Below are positions 25,447-34,463 of a DNA stretch of 64,000 bases, one piece after another; positions within the stretch are counted from its first letter, which is position 1, and each line of letters opens with the position of its first letter. The translations under genes were made by a program, and so were the position numbers. The DNA is taken from positions 1-64,000 of the forward strand of contig NZ_JAIMCB010000016.1 in the NCBI RefSeq assembly GCF_025499425.1. Direction: 5' to 3'. Source of the DNA: Acidiferrimicrobium sp. IK (GTDB lineage: Bacteria > Actinomycetota > Acidimicrobiia > Acidimicrobiales > Palsa-688). Under the pieces are notes generated by a model. The model was given only the letters and a program-made list of their open reading frames with translations. It was not told where the DNA came from and made no database searches.

Positions 25447-26702
25447 CGGGCGAAGCGGTAGCGGACGGGGAGGTGCTTCACTCCGGACACGAAGTTGGAG
25501 GCCGCCCACTCGGCGGGGCCGTCGGGCTCGATGCTCTCCAGCTCCGCTGACAGCCGGGCGAGCATGGTGCGGATCTCCCGGCGGGCGAACTGGGCGCCCA
25601 GGCAGAAGTGCGAACCGCCACCGAAGCTGATCAGCCGGTCGGCGTTGGACCGGCGGATGTCGAAGCGGTCCGGGTCGTCGAAGACCGCCTCGTCGCGGTT
25701 GGCGCTCGGGTAGGAGAGCATGATCCGCTCCCCCTCCCCGACCGGGACGCCGGCGACCTCAGTCGGGCGGGTGGCGTAGCGCATGAAGTGGCGGACCGGG
25801 CTGGTCCAGCGGATGGCTTCCTCCGCGGCGTTGGCAGCGAGGGACGGGTCGGCGCGGATGGCCCACAGCTGGTCAGGGTCTCGCAGCAACGCCTCCATCC
25901 CCCCCGACAGCCCGAAGGAGGTGGTGTCGTGGCCGGCGGTAGCGACGATGATGTAGTACCAGAGCCGTTCGGCCTCGCCCATCGGGCACCCGCCGGGCTG
26001 CCCGTTGGCGATCACCGTCGCCAGGTCCTCGGTGGGGCATTGCTGGCGGTCGGCGGTGATGGCATTGAAGTATTCGATGAACTTCATGATGGAGTTGATG
26101 ACCGCGGCTCCGGGGTCGGCGGCGTCTCCCAGGAACTCGGGGTCGCCGGCACCGAACAACCCCTGCGTCAGTTCGAGCATCATCGCTTCGTCGCTTTCGG
26201 GGACCCCGAAGATGTCCATGATCACCCGAAGGGTGAAGGGCTGGGCGATGTCTTTGGCGAAATCGCAGCGACCGCCGAGGTCGCGCATCCGGTTGATGAA
26301 GAGGTCGGCGATGGCGTCGATGCGCGGCTGGCGGTGGCGGACCGACGCCGGCTTGAACCAGTCGTTGGCCACCTGGCGGTGGTCGCGGTGGTCGACGCCG
26401 TCGAGGTGCACCAACGTGCGGGGCATGGGGAGGCCGGCGTCCACCATCCGGCGGATCTCCTCCTCGGGCTGGAGCACGGACCGCTCCGTGTTGTGCCACA
26501 GGTCGCTGTCGCGCTCGACCGCGTACACATCCGCGTAGCGCAACACGGCCAAAAACGGTGCGAACCCGTCGGCTTGGACCGCGACGACGGGGGTGTCCCG
26601 GCGGATCTCCCGCATCCGCTCGTGCCAGCGGTCCATGTCGGCCCACGGCTCGGGCGCGCTCAGCAGCTCGGCGGCTTCGGTGGAATGGTCGGTGATGGTC
26701 AT
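25443..26702 (-). CDS. Cytochrome P450
   Basis: A 419-residue soluble bacterial P450 monooxygenase. The oxygen-activating I-helix motif is ATAGHDTTS, the ExxR lies in AEEAIRWTSPVRHF, and the haem-binding loop is FGGGSHFCLGAQFAR with the cysteine ligand at about residue 367. Overall it resembles actinobacterial CYPs that hydroxylate sterols, fatty acids or terpenoids (CYP125/142/107-like territory); no ferredoxin partner is encoded nearby. ATG 26702 has GGGGAG upstream. The long frame before it, reaching 27425, is non-coding shadow of the TetR gene. It is coupled to the downstream lipocalin-like gene by a 4-nt overlap. Confidence 0.92.
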   Translation of the reverse strand: MTITDHSTEAAELLSAPEPWADMDRWHERMREIRRDTPVVAVQADGFAPFLAVLRYADVYAVERDSDLWHNTERSVLQPEEEIRRMVDAGLPMPRTLVHLDGVDHRDHRQVANDWFKPASVRHRQPRIDAIADLFINRMRDLGGRCDFAKDIAQPFTLRVIMDIFGVPESDEAMMLELTQGLFGAGDPEFLGDAADPGAAVINSIMKFIEYFNAITADRQQCPTEDLATVIANGQPGGCPMGEAERLWYYIIVATAGHDTTSFGLSGGMEALLRDPDQLWAIRADPSLAANAAEEAIRWTSPVRHFMRYATRPTEVAGVPVGEGERIMLSYPSANRDEAVFDDPDRFDIRRSNADRLISFGGGSHFCLGAQFARREIRTMLARLSAELESIEPDGPAEWAASNFVSGVKHLPVRYRFAR

Positions 26703-26737
26703 GCGGTCGCTCCCCGTGCGCGTCGGACCTGCCCGAA

Positions 26738-26743
26738 CTATAA
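26738..26743 (-). promoter_or_regulatory. Possible -10 box for the P450 gene
   Basis: Read on the minus strand, TATAGT lies 35 nt before the P450 ATG and overlaps the TetR stop codon. No good -35 hexamer is present. It could allow the P450 to be expressed apart from the TetR/cyclase genes upstream. Confidence 0.3.
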
Positions 26744-27469
26744 GCGACCATCGTTCGCGTGTAGGGGCGAGGGCCGGGAGGTCAGGCCGTCGAGGAACGC
26801 GGCCAGCCCGAACGCGAAGACCTCGTCTTCCGACACGGCCGCCATCTCGTGGCGGCGGGCCCACAACGTCGGGTAGCCCTCGGCGACGGCGACGTCGATC
26901 AGCCCCGGGTTGTGCCGCCCGCCGGTCGGGCCCGGCCCGGTGTCGAAGTAGACGGTGCCGAACACGTAGTCGACCAGCGCCAGGTACGCCGACACCGTGC
27001 GCCGGCCGTCGAGTCCCATGGCCAAGAAACCCTCGAGGCCCCGGTCGGCGCCCCGCATGGCGTTGGGCCCTACCACCGGCGACGCGGTCACGGCGGGGAG
27101 CAGCGACGCGTGCGACAGCAGGACCGCCCTCAGCTCGTGGGCCAACCACTCGACCTGCCGTCGCCCGCTCAGCCCGTCGGGCGGCAGGCGGACCTCGCCG
27201 AGGAGCCGGTCCACCATCAACACGAGCAGCGCCTCGCGGCTCGCGACGTGACGGTAAAGCGACGCGGTGGCGGTGCCGAGGGCCTCCGCCAAGCGGCGCA
27301 TGGTGAGCGACTCGAGGCCTTCGGTGTCCACCACGCGGAGGGCCGCGTCGAGGACCCGTTCGACGGTGAGCCCGTCGGGACGGGGTTTGCGCCGGGCCAG
27401 CCGGGCCTGATGATCGACCCACCACGGGGCGCTGCCGACCGCCGCCGCGCCGGCGGCCGCCTCAGGCAT
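26738..27469 (-). CDS. TetR/AcrR-family regulator with TetR_C domain
   Basis: A 243-residue regulator. The DNA-binding domain is LTVERVLDAALRVVDTEGLE, then SLTMRRLAEALGTATASLYRHVASREALL. This version, with LGTATASLYRHV, goes with the tetracycline-repressor-like C-terminal domain, consistent with the long C-terminal half here. The preferred ATG at 27469 overlaps the cyclase stop by 8 nt (ATGCCTGA). Its job is probably control of the P450-containing unit directly downstream. I found no strong palindrome in the short gap between the two genes. Confidence 0.85.
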   Translation of the reverse strand: MPEAAAGAAAVGSAPWWVDHQARLARRKPRPDGLTVERVLDAALRVVDTEGLESLTMRRLAEALGTATASLYRHVASREALLVLMVDRLLGEVRLPPDGLSGRRQVEWLAHELRAVLLSHASLLPAVTASPVVGPNAMRGADRGLEGFLAMGLDGRRTVSAYLALVDYVFGTVYFDTGPGPTGGRHNPGLIDVAVAEGYPTLWARRHEMAAVSEDEVFAFGLAAFLDGLTSRPSPLHANDGRL

Positions 27470-29006
27470 CGGCTTCGACCGCACGGCCCGGCTGGTACAC
27501 GCCGGTCTCCTGGCTGCGGCCTCGGAGGACGACGTCGCTGACGTGGCGCCACCGGCCGCGCTCGTCGGGGTCGGCGTCGGCGACGGCCCGGCCGCTGGCC
27601 ACCAGACCCCCGGTGGTCTTGGCCAGCTCGCTCAGCCGGGCCGCCTCGTTGACCGGGTCCCCGATGACGGTGTACTCGAAGCGTTCCTGGGCCCCGATGT
27701 TGCCGGCCACCGCGATCCCCGCGGACACCGCCGCGCCGACCGCCACGTCGGGGACCTCCCGCTGCAGGCGGGCGACGACGGCGCGGGCGGCGGCCAGCGC
27801 CGCGGACGCCGGGTCGGCGGCCGGCACGGGCGCCCCGAACACCGCCATCGCGGCGTCGCCGATGAACTTGTTGATGATCCCGCTGCGCGCCTCCACCTCG
27901 TCCACGATCACCGCGAAGAACCGGTTGAGGAGCCCGACCACTTCGCTCGGGGGGCGGGCGTCGGCCATCTGGGTGGAGCCGACGACGTCGATGAACAGCA
28001 CGGCGACGTAGCGTTCCTCTCCGCCCAGCTCGGGCACGGTCTCGAGGGCGGCGGCTGCCACCGCGGCGCCGACGTGGCGGCCGAAGAGGTCCCTGACCCG
28101 GTTGCGTTCCCTAAGGCCGGCGGCCATCCGGTTGAACCCGGCTTGCAGCTCGCCCAGCTCCGTGCCGTCGTCGACGGTCACCGCCGCCGCGAAGTCCCCG
28201 GCCCCGATCGCCGCCATCCCCTCGCGAACGGCTCGGATCGGGGCGATGGTGGCTTCGCTGACAAGGAGCATGAGGAGGAAACCGAACACCAAGGTCACCG
28301 CGCCGAGGCATACGACCGTCACCGCCAGCCGGGTGACGGTGATGTCGCGGCGGGTCAGGGCGTAGAGGGCGACGGTGATCACGCCCACCACCGGGAGCCC
28401 GGAGCCGAGGGCCCAGTTGAGCAGCGTCCGGCCCCGCACCCCGGCCCGGCGGTCCGGGGCGCGCACCGCCAGCGCCTCTGCGGCCACCGGCCGCAGGGCC
28501 ATCTCGGTCAGCAACAGGGCGTTGGCGCACACGATCAGGCCACCGAACGCGACCGGGAACGCCACCCGTGGCAGGTTGCGGCTGTCGATCGAGCCGTAGA
28601 GCCCGCTGAAGAGGGCGGCGGCACCGGCCCACAGCCCGGCTTGGACCAGCACCAGCCGGGCCGGGACCGCGAACATCGCGCTGGCTTCGGGGAAGGTCGG
28701 CGGTCGCCCCTCGCGGACCCACTCCAAGGACCGCACGGCGGCGCGGGTGCCGACGATCGCACCGCCGAGGAGAGCCAGGATCACGTAGAGGGGGAGGATC
28801 CCGAACGTGACCGGCGCCGCCGGCCCAGAGAACACCGTCGGCCCGGGGATCACGAAAAGCGCCAAGCCGGCGACGACCAGCGCTCCGACGGCGTTGGCCG
28901 CGAGCAGCGACCCCGTGAGCACCACCTGGACCCGCCGGCCCCGCGTCCCGTCGGTGACGTCGCCGAGCCGGCCTGCACGCTCGAGCACCCGGCCCAGGAC
29001 GACCAC
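27462..29006 (-). CDS. Membrane-bound class III adenylate cyclase with HAMP domain
   Basis: A 514-residue protein with about six hydrophobic segments in the first 260 residues, a HAMP linker (SEATIAPIRAVREGMAAIGA...) and a C-terminal cyclase catalytic domain. The two metal Asp positions are in VLFIDVVGSTQ and NKFIGDAAMAVFG. Lys in NKF and Asp in TVIGDPVNEAARL are the adenine-specifying pair, and Asn and Arg of VNEAARL are the transition-state residues. All are intact, so it should make cAMP. The layout matches Rv1318c/Rv1319c/Rv1320c/Rv3645 of Mycobacterium tuberculosis. It overlaps the TetR gene by 8 nt, an unusual coupling of a second-messenger enzyme to a regulator/P450 unit. Confidence 0.92.
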   Translation of the reverse strand: MVVLGRVLERAGRLGDVTDGTRGRRVQVVLTGSLLAANAVGALVVAGLALFVIPGPTVFSGPAAPVTFGILPLYVILALLGGAIVGTRAAVRSLEWVREGRPPTFPEASAMFAVPARLVLVQAGLWAGAAALFSGLYGSIDSRNLPRVAFPVAFGGLIVCANALLLTEMALRPVAAEALAVRAPDRRAGVRGRTLLNWALGSGLPVVGVITVALYALTRRDITVTRLAVTVVCLGAVTLVFGFLLMLLVSEATIAPIRAVREGMAAIGAGDFAAAVTVDDGTELGELQAGFNRMAAGLRERNRVRDLFGRHVGAAVAAAALETVPELGGEERYVAVLFIDVVGSTQMADARPPSEVVGLLNRFFAVIVDEVEARSGIINKFIGDAAMAVFGAPVPAADPASAALAAARAVVARLQREVPDVAVGAAVSAGIAVAGNIGAQERFEYTVIGDPVNEAARLSELAKTTGGLVASGRAVADADPDERGRWRHVSDVVLRGRSQETGVYQPGRAVEADA

Positions 29007-29064
29007 CGCAGCAGTATTGCGCCTGGGAGCAGCAGGCGCCGCCAGGGGGCCCGACGCCGGACGC

Positions 29065-29511
29065 CTACGCCAGGTGGGCCTGGACCAGCTCGGCCAGCTT
29101 GCGGCCGTCGGCGCGTCCGGCGGCCTCGGCCTTGGCGTCGCGCATCGCCGCGCCCATGTCGGCCTTGCCGTGGTAGCCGCCGGCCTCGACGACCCTGGCG
29201 ACGAGGGCGTCGAGCTGGTCGTCGCTCAGGGCCTGGGGGAGGTAGGAGGATATGATCTCGGCCTCCGCCCGCTCCGACGCGGCCCGCTCCGGACGCTGCC
29301 CCAGGTCGAACGCCTCCGCCGCCTCGGCCCGCTTCTTCAGCTCCGACTGCAGCAGGGCGGTCACCTCCTCGTCGGTGAGCGTGCGCTTTTGGGCGCCGGC
29401 GACCTGGGCGTTGATGATCGCGGCCCGCAGCGAGCGCAGGGTCGACATGCGCAGCTTGTCCTGCGCCTTCATCGCTGCGGTCAGGTCGTCGCGAAGTTGA
29501 TGCTCGAGCAT
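29065..29511 (-). CDS. GatB/YqeY domain-containing protein
   Basis: A 148-residue protein of the YqeY family, related to the C-terminal helical domain of the amidotransferase subunit GatB. The pattern is clear from MLEHQLRDDLTAAMKAQDK and LRMSTLRSLRAAIINA through IISSYLPQALSDDQLDALV to the C-terminal DGRKLAELVQAHL. The role is thought to be tRNA-related but is not settled. The ATG at 29511 has AAGGAG 7 nt upstream. It heads the minus-strand series, 58 nt before the cyclase, and diverges from the acyl-CoA ligase gene. Confidence 0.9.
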   Translation of the reverse strand: MLEHQLRDDLTAAMKAQDKLRMSTLRSLRAAIINAQVAGAQKRTLTDEEVTALLQSELKKRAEAAEAFDLGQRPERAASERAEAEIISSYLPQALSDDQLDALVARVVEAGGYHGKADMGAAMRDAKAEAAGRADGRKLAELVQAHLA

Positions 29512-29609
29512 GTCCAGCTCCTTGGGCCGAGTGGGTGCCGGTGGATGGCGCGCCGGGCGCCGGGGCTCCCTGGTCCAGAGTACGGAGCAGCGCCCCGGCG
29601 GCCCGGGCG

Positions 29610-29628
29610 CTTTACACGCGCGTAAAGT
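29610..29628. promoter_or_regulatory. Operator palindrome overlapping a leaderless promoter
   Basis: CTTTACACGCGCGTAAAG (29610-29627) is an 18-bp inverted repeat with one mismatched pair. Its right arm contains the TAAAGT box (29623-29628) that ends 6 nt before the GTG of the acyl-CoA ligase. A protein bound here would cover the promoter. The TetR encoded at the end of the same operon (34460-35047) is the obvious candidate. Confidence 0.6.
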
Positions 29629-29634
29629 CTGGCT

Positions 29635-31254
29635 GTGACCGCCACCACCCCCGCCGGGCTGCCGCCTGTGGAGCAGCGCACGTTCAGCGCGGCCTACGAG
29701 CGAGCCCTCTCCGAGCGTCCCGACGACGTCGCCCAGCTCGAGGAGGGCGGCGGGTCGTGGACCTGGGCGAGCAGCTTCGAGCGGGCCCGCCGGCTGGGAG
29801 GGGGGTTGCGGGGCCTGGGCGTCGACCGGGGCCAGCCGGCGGCGCTGATGCTCGACAACTCGCTGGACTTCGTGCACGCCTTCTCCGGGTTGAGCCTGGG
29901 CGGCATGGTCGAGGTGCCGGTCAACACCGCGTACAAGGGCCGGTTCTTGTCCCACATCCTCAACGACTCCGGCGTCGAGGTGCTCGTCGCCGACGACCGC
30001 TACTTGGACCGGCTGGCGGCGGTGGCCCCCGATCTCGAAGGGCTGCGCACGGTGGCGGTGAGGGGCGACGCCGGCGCCGCGGACCGGGCGCTCACCGGGC
30101 GGTTCCGGGTGGTGCCCTTCGCCGAGCTGGAGTCCGGCCCGGCGCTGGATCCCGTGGCGCTGGCCCCGTCGGACCTCATGGCCTACATGTACACATCGGG
30201 GACCACAGGGCCTTCGAAGGGGGTGCTCGTCCCCCACGCCCACGCCTACACCTACGCCTCGAGGGAGGACGAGTCCCGCCCTGTACCCGGCGACCGGATC
30301 CTGGTCACCCTGCCGATCTTCCACCTCGCCGGCCAGTGGTACGGCGTGTACCAGGCGCTCATCCACCGGGCCCGCTGCGTCGTGGAGCCGGCGTTCTCGG
30401 TGACCCGCTTCTGGGACGTCGTGCGCCGGCAGGGCATTACCGTCACCGTCATGCTGGGAGCGATGGCCGAGCTGTTGCAGCAGGCACCTCGCCGCCCCGA
30501 CGACGCTGACAACCCGCTGCAGCTGGCAGTCATGGCCCCCCTGGCCAGCGACGTCGACGGCTTCCGGCGTCGCTTCGACGTCCAGCTGGCCGCGGTGTAC
30601 GGGATGAGCGAGATCGGCGCGGTGCTGTCGGGTCCGCCAGACACCCTCGTCGGCGGCGAGGCCGGGTTTCCCCGCACCGGCTTCGAGCTGCGTCTCGTCG
30701 ACCGCGACGGCACCGACGTGGCCCCGGGCGACATCGGCGAGCTGTGGGTGCGCCCCTCGGTGCCGCACACCGTCATGGCCGGCTATCACCGCCTGCCCGA
30801 CACGACCGCGGCGACGATCGTCGACGGCTGGGTCCACACCGGCGACGCGTTCCGGACCGACGCCGCTGGCCGCTTCTACTTCACCGACCGGATGAAAGAC
30901 GCTTTGCGCCGGCGGGGGGAGAACGTGTCGTCGTTCGAGGTCGAGCGGGTCATCAACGAGCACCCTGACGTGTACGAGAGCGCGGTGGTGGCGGTGCCCG
31001 CCGAGCTCGGGGAGGACGAGATCAAAGCCGTCGTGGTGGCCCGGCCCGGCGCGACGCTCGACCCCGAGGCGCTGACCCGGTTCCTCATCGACCGGCTGCC
31101 GTACTTCATGGTCCCCCGCTACGTGGAGGTGGCCGACGACCTGCCGAAGACCCCGACCCAGAAGGTGGTTAAGCGCACGCTGCGAGAACGCGGCGTTGGC
31201 CCCGGGGTGTGGGACCGCGAAGCGGCCGGGATCGTCCTGCGGAGGGGGTCGTGA
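29635..31254 (+). CDS. AMP-dependent acyl-CoA ligase (crotonobetaine/carnitine-CoA-ligase-like)
   Basis: A 539-residue ANL-family ligase. AMP-binding core: YMYTSGTTGPSKGVLVPH; then YGMSEIGAVLSG, WVHTGDAFRTDAAGRFYF, and the hinge DRMKDALRRRGENVSSFEVE with the RRGENVSS variant seen in CaiC-like ligases. The C-terminal catalytic Lys is in LPKTPTQKVVKRTL. It activates an unidentified acid to its CoA thioester. The GTG start has no ribosome site and lies just behind an operator/promoter. It opens a three-gene operon with 4-nt overlaps: ligase, single-chain carboxylase, TetR. Product of the ligase is probably carboxylated by the next enzyme. Confidence 0.9.
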   Translation: MTATTPAGLPPVEQRTFSAAYERALSERPDDVAQLEEGGGSWTWASSFERARRLGGGLRGLGVDRGQPAALMLDNSLDFVHAFSGLSLGGMVEVPVNTAYKGRFLSHILNDSGVEVLVADDRYLDRLAAVAPDLEGLRTVAVRGDAGAADRALTGRFRVVPFAELESGPALDPVALAPSDLMAYMYTSGTTGPSKGVLVPHAHAYTYASREDESRPVPGDRILVTLPIFHLAGQWYGVYQALIHRARCVVEPAFSVTRFWDVVRRQGITVTVMLGAMAELLQQAPRRPDDADNPLQLAVMAPLASDVDGFRRRFDVQLAAVYGMSEIGAVLSGPPDTLVGGEAGFPRTGFELRLVDRDGTDVAPGDIGELWVRPSVPHTVMAGYHRLPDTTAATIVDGWVHTGDAFRTDAAGRFYFTDRMKDALRRRGENVSSFEVERVINEHPDVYESAVVAVPAELGEDEIKAVVVARPGATLDPEALTRFLIDRLPYFMVPRYVEVADDLPKTPTQKVVKRTLRERGVGPGVWDREAAGIVLRRGS

Positions 31255-34200
31255 GCGGGCCGATCTCCCGCCTCCTCGTCGCCAACCGGGCCGAGATCGC
31301 GGTGCGGATCATGCGCTCCGCCGCGCTGGCGGGCATCCGGACCGTGGCGGTGGCCCCCGAGGACGACGCGGCGTGCGCTCACGTTGCGAGGGCCGACACG
31401 GCGGTGCGCCTCCCGGGGTCGGGGCCGGCGGCCTACCTCGACGTCGAGGCGGTCGTCGGCGCGGCGCTGGAGACAGGCTGCGACGCGCTGCACCCCGGCT
31501 ACGGGTTCCTCGCCGAGCAGCCGGCGCTCGCCGCGGCCTGCGCCGACGCCGGCGTCACCTTCGTCGGGCCCAGCCCGGAAGCGCTGGCCCTCTTCGGTGA
31601 CAAGACCCGGGCCCGGGCCCACGCCGCGTCGCTCGGGTTGCCGCTCGCCGCCGCGACGAGCGGCCCGACCGACCTCGACGCCGCCACCGCGTTCTTCGAC
31701 GGCCTCGGCCCGGGGGCGACGGTGATGGTCAAAGCGGTTGCTGGCGGCGGCGGGCGGGGGATGCGCCCGGTCACCCGTCGCGAGCACCTGCCCGACGCCT
31801 TCGCCCGCTGCCGCTCCGAAGCCCAAGCCGCCTTCGGTGACGGCGCCGTTTTCGTCGAGCAGCTGCTCGGGCACGCCCGCCACGTCGAGGTGCAAGTCAT
31901 CGGGGACGGCACCGGCGCGGTGGTGGCCCTCGGCGACCGCGACTGCAGCCTCCAGCGCCGGCGCCAGAAGCTGGTCGAGGTGGCACCGGCGCCGCGGCTG
32001 GCGCCCTCGACGCGCCGGCGGCTCCACGACGCCGCGGTGGCGGTCACCGCCGCGGTGTCGTACCGGGGTCTGGCGACCGTCGAGTTCCTCGTGGTCGGAG
32101 AGCAGGTCGCCTTCCTCGAGGTCAACCCGCGCATCCAAGTCGAACACACCGTCACCGAAGAGGTCACCGGCCTCGACCTGGTGGACCTGGGCCTTCGCGT
32201 CGCCGGCGGGGCCGGGCTGGGTGAGCTGGGCCTGGCGGCCGGCTCGCCCACCCGGGGCGGCGCGCTGCAGCTGCGGGTCAACACCGAGACCGTTCACCCC
32301 GACGGGACGCTCGCTCCCTCCGCCGGTGTGCTGCTCGCCTTCTCACCGCCCGGCGGCCCCGGCGTCCGGGTGGACACCCACGCCTACCCCGGCTACCCGG
32401 TCAGCCCCCGTTACGACTCGCTGCTGGCCAAGCTCGTCGTCTCCGACCCGTCGGGGGACGCCGACCGCCTGGCTCAGCGCGCCGCGGGGGCGCTGGCGGA
32501 GCTGGTGGTCGAGGGCGTCGACACCAACGCCGGTTTCCTCCGGGCGGTCATCGCGGCCGGCGGGCTGTCGGATCCTCAGGTCGACACCACCTGGGTCGAC
32601 GACCGCCTGCCGGCGTTGGTCGCGGCGGCCGACGGGTTCGGGTCCCGCCCGGCGCCGGAACCGGACGCGCCGGCGCGGCCCGGCTCGCCTGACCGGCGCG
32701 GCCCCGATGGGACCGTGGCGGTCCCGGCGCCGACGAGCGGGACCGTCGTCGAGGTCCTCGTCGGGCACGGCGACGCGGTGGCCGAGGGCGCGACGGTCGC
32801 GGTGCTCGAGGCGATGAAGATGGAGCACCTCGTGCGGGCCCCGCAGTCGGGCATAGTCCGGTTGGTGGCCGCCGACGCGGGCCAGACCCTCAGCGCCGGC
32901 GACGCGATCGCCCACCTGGAGCCATCGGAGCTCGACGGGGCCGCCACCGCGGCGGCCGCGGTCGACCTCGGGCACGTGCGGGCCGACCTGGCCGAGACCA
33001 TCGAGCGCCACCGCGTCGGCCTCGACGAGGGACGGCCGGCCGCGGTCACCAGGCGGCACGACAAGGGGCGGCGCACCGCCCGGGAGAACATCGACGACCT
33101 GTGCGACGCGGGCAGCTTCTTGGAGATCGGTGCCCTGGCCCTAGCCGCGCAGCGCCGGCGCCGTTCGCTCGCGGACCTCATCGCCAACACGCCGGCCGAC
33201 GGGCTGGTCGCCGGCACCGCGACCGTCGGCGGGCGGCCCTGCGCGGTGATGTCCTACGACTACACGGTCCTGGCCGGCACCCAGGGCCTGCAAAACCACC
33301 GCAAGACCGACCGGCTCCTCGACCTGGCCGCCCGGCGAGGCCTGCCTCTGGTGATCTTCGCGGAGGGAGGCGGGGGGCGCCCCGGTGACACCGACACCGC
33401 GTCGATCGCGTCGCTGGACGTGCCGACGTTCCGCATGGCGTCCCGGTTGGCCGGCACGGTGCCGACCGTCGCGGTGGTGTCCGGCTACTGCTTCGCCGGC
33501 AACGCGGCCCTGGCCGGCGTGTGCGACGTGATCATCGCGACCGAGGGCAGCAGCCTCGGGATGGGCGGCCCGGCGATGATCGAGGGCGGAGGTCTCGGGG
33601 TGGTGGCCCCAGGCGAGGTCGGCCCGATGGACGTGCAGGTGGCCAACGGGGTGGTCGACGTCTTGGTCCGCGACGACGCGGCCGCCGTCGACGCGGCCCG
33701 GCGGTACCTGGAGTACTTCTCCGGGCAGACCGTCGCCTCCCGCTGCCGCGACCAGCGGCTGCTGCGCCACCTGGTCCCGGAGAACCGGGTCCGGGCCTAC
33801 GCCATCCGCCAGGTCGTCGAGACGCTGGTCGACGAGGACAGCATGCTCGAGCTGCGGTCCGGGTGGGCGGCCGGGATCGTCACCGCGCTGGCCCGCATCG
33901 AAGGCCGAGCGGTCGGCGTGATCGCCAACAACCCCGAACACCTGGGGGGCGCCATCGACGCCGAGGCCGCCGACAAGGCCACCCGGTTCTTCCAGCTCTG
34001 CGACGCCCACGGCCTGCCCGTCGTGTCTCTGTGCGACACGCCCGGGTTCATGGTCGGCCCCGACGCGGAGCGCACCGCGACGGTCCGCCGCTTCGGGGCG
34101 ATGTTCGTCGCCGGGAGCCGGACCCGCTCCCCGATGGTGACGGTGGTCCTGCGCAAGGGGTACGGGCTGGGGGCCATGGCCATGGCCGGCGGCGATTTGA

Positions 34201-34463
34201 AGGCGCCGCTGCTCACCGTCAGCTGGCCGACCGGCGAGTTCGGCGGGATGGGCCTCGAGGGCGGCGTCCGCCTCGGTTACCGCAAGGAGCTGGAGGCCAT
34301 CGACGACCCCGCCGAGCGCCAGGCCCGTTACGAGCAGCTGGTCGCCGACGCCTACGACCGGGGTAAGGGGCTGTCGGCGGCCGCCGCGTTCGAGATCGAC
34401 GACGTGATCGACCCGGCCGCCACCCGGTCGGTCATCGCCCGGGCCCTCGCCGCCGGCCGATGA
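31251..34463 (+). CDS. Single-chain biotin-dependent acyl-CoA carboxylase
   Basis: A 1070-residue fusion of all three activities. Biotin carboxylase, residues about 1-445: LLVANRAEIAVRIMRSA, the ATP loop VMVKAVAGGGGRGMR, and FLEVNPRIQVEHTVTE. BCCP domain, about 485-560: VLEAMKMEH with biotinylated Lys at about 523. Carboxyltransferase, about 575-1070: N-half near ENIDDLCDAGSFLEIG, then CDTPGFMVG and GGMGLEGGVRLG. The domain set matches the single-chain long-chain acyl-CoA carboxylases described in mycobacteria. Family reaction: ATP- and bicarbonate-dependent alpha-carboxylation of acyl-CoA. The GTG start (GGAGGGGG upstream) overlaps the ligase stop by 4 nt. Confidence 0.92.
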   Translation: MSGPISRLLVANRAEIAVRIMRSAALAGIRTVAVAPEDDAACAHVARADTAVRLPGSGPAAYLDVEAVVGAALETGCDALHPGYGFLAEQPALAAACADAGVTFVGPSPEALALFGDKTRARAHAASLGLPLAAATSGPTDLDAATAFFDGLGPGATVMVKAVAGGGGRGMRPVTRREHLPDAFARCRSEAQAAFGDGAVFVEQLLGHARHVEVQVIGDGTGAVVALGDRDCSLQRRRQKLVEVAPAPRLAPSTRRRLHDAAVAVTAAVSYRGLATVEFLVVGEQVAFLEVNPRIQVEHTVTEEVTGLDLVDLGLRVAGGAGLGELGLAAGSPTRGGALQLRVNTETVHPDGTLAPSAGVLLAFSPPGGPGVRVDTHAYPGYPVSPRYDSLLAKLVVSDPSGDADRLAQRAAGALAELVVEGVDTNAGFLRAVIAAGGLSDPQVDTTWVDDRLPALVAAADGFGSRPAPEPDAPARPGSPDRRGPDGTVAVPAPTSGTVVEVLVGHGDAVAEGATVAVLEAMKMEHLVRAPQSGIVRLVAADAGQTLSAGDAIAHLEPSELDGAATAAAAVDLGHVRADLAETIERHRVGLDEGRPAAVTRRHDKGRRTARENIDDLCDAGSFLEIGALALAAQRRRRSLADLIANTPADGLVAGTATVGGRPCAVMSYDYTVLAGTQGLQNHRKTDRLLDLAARRGLPLVIFAEGGGGRPGDTDTASIASLDVPTFRMASRLAGTVPTVAVVSGYCFAGNAALAGVCDVIIATEGSSLGMGGPAMIEGGGLGVVAPGEVGPMDVQVANGVVDVLVRDDAAAVDAARRYLEYFSGQTVASRCRDQRLLRHLVPENRVRAYAIRQVVETLVDEDSMLELRSGWAAGIVTALARIEGRAVGVIANNPEHLGGAIDAEAADKATRFFQLCDAHGLPVVSLCDTPGFMVGPDAERTATVRRFGAMFVAGSRTRSPMVTVVLRKGYGLGAMAMAGGDLKAPLLTVSWPTGEFGGMGLEGGVRLGYRKELEAIDDPAERQARYEQLVADAYDRGKGLSAAAAFEIDDVIDPAATRSVIARALAAGR

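Noticed and set aside
26703-27425. N-terminal extension of the P450
   Set aside because: It runs through the TetR gene in another frame and is Arg/Pro-rich; the ATG at 26702 has a ribosome site and gives normal P450 length.
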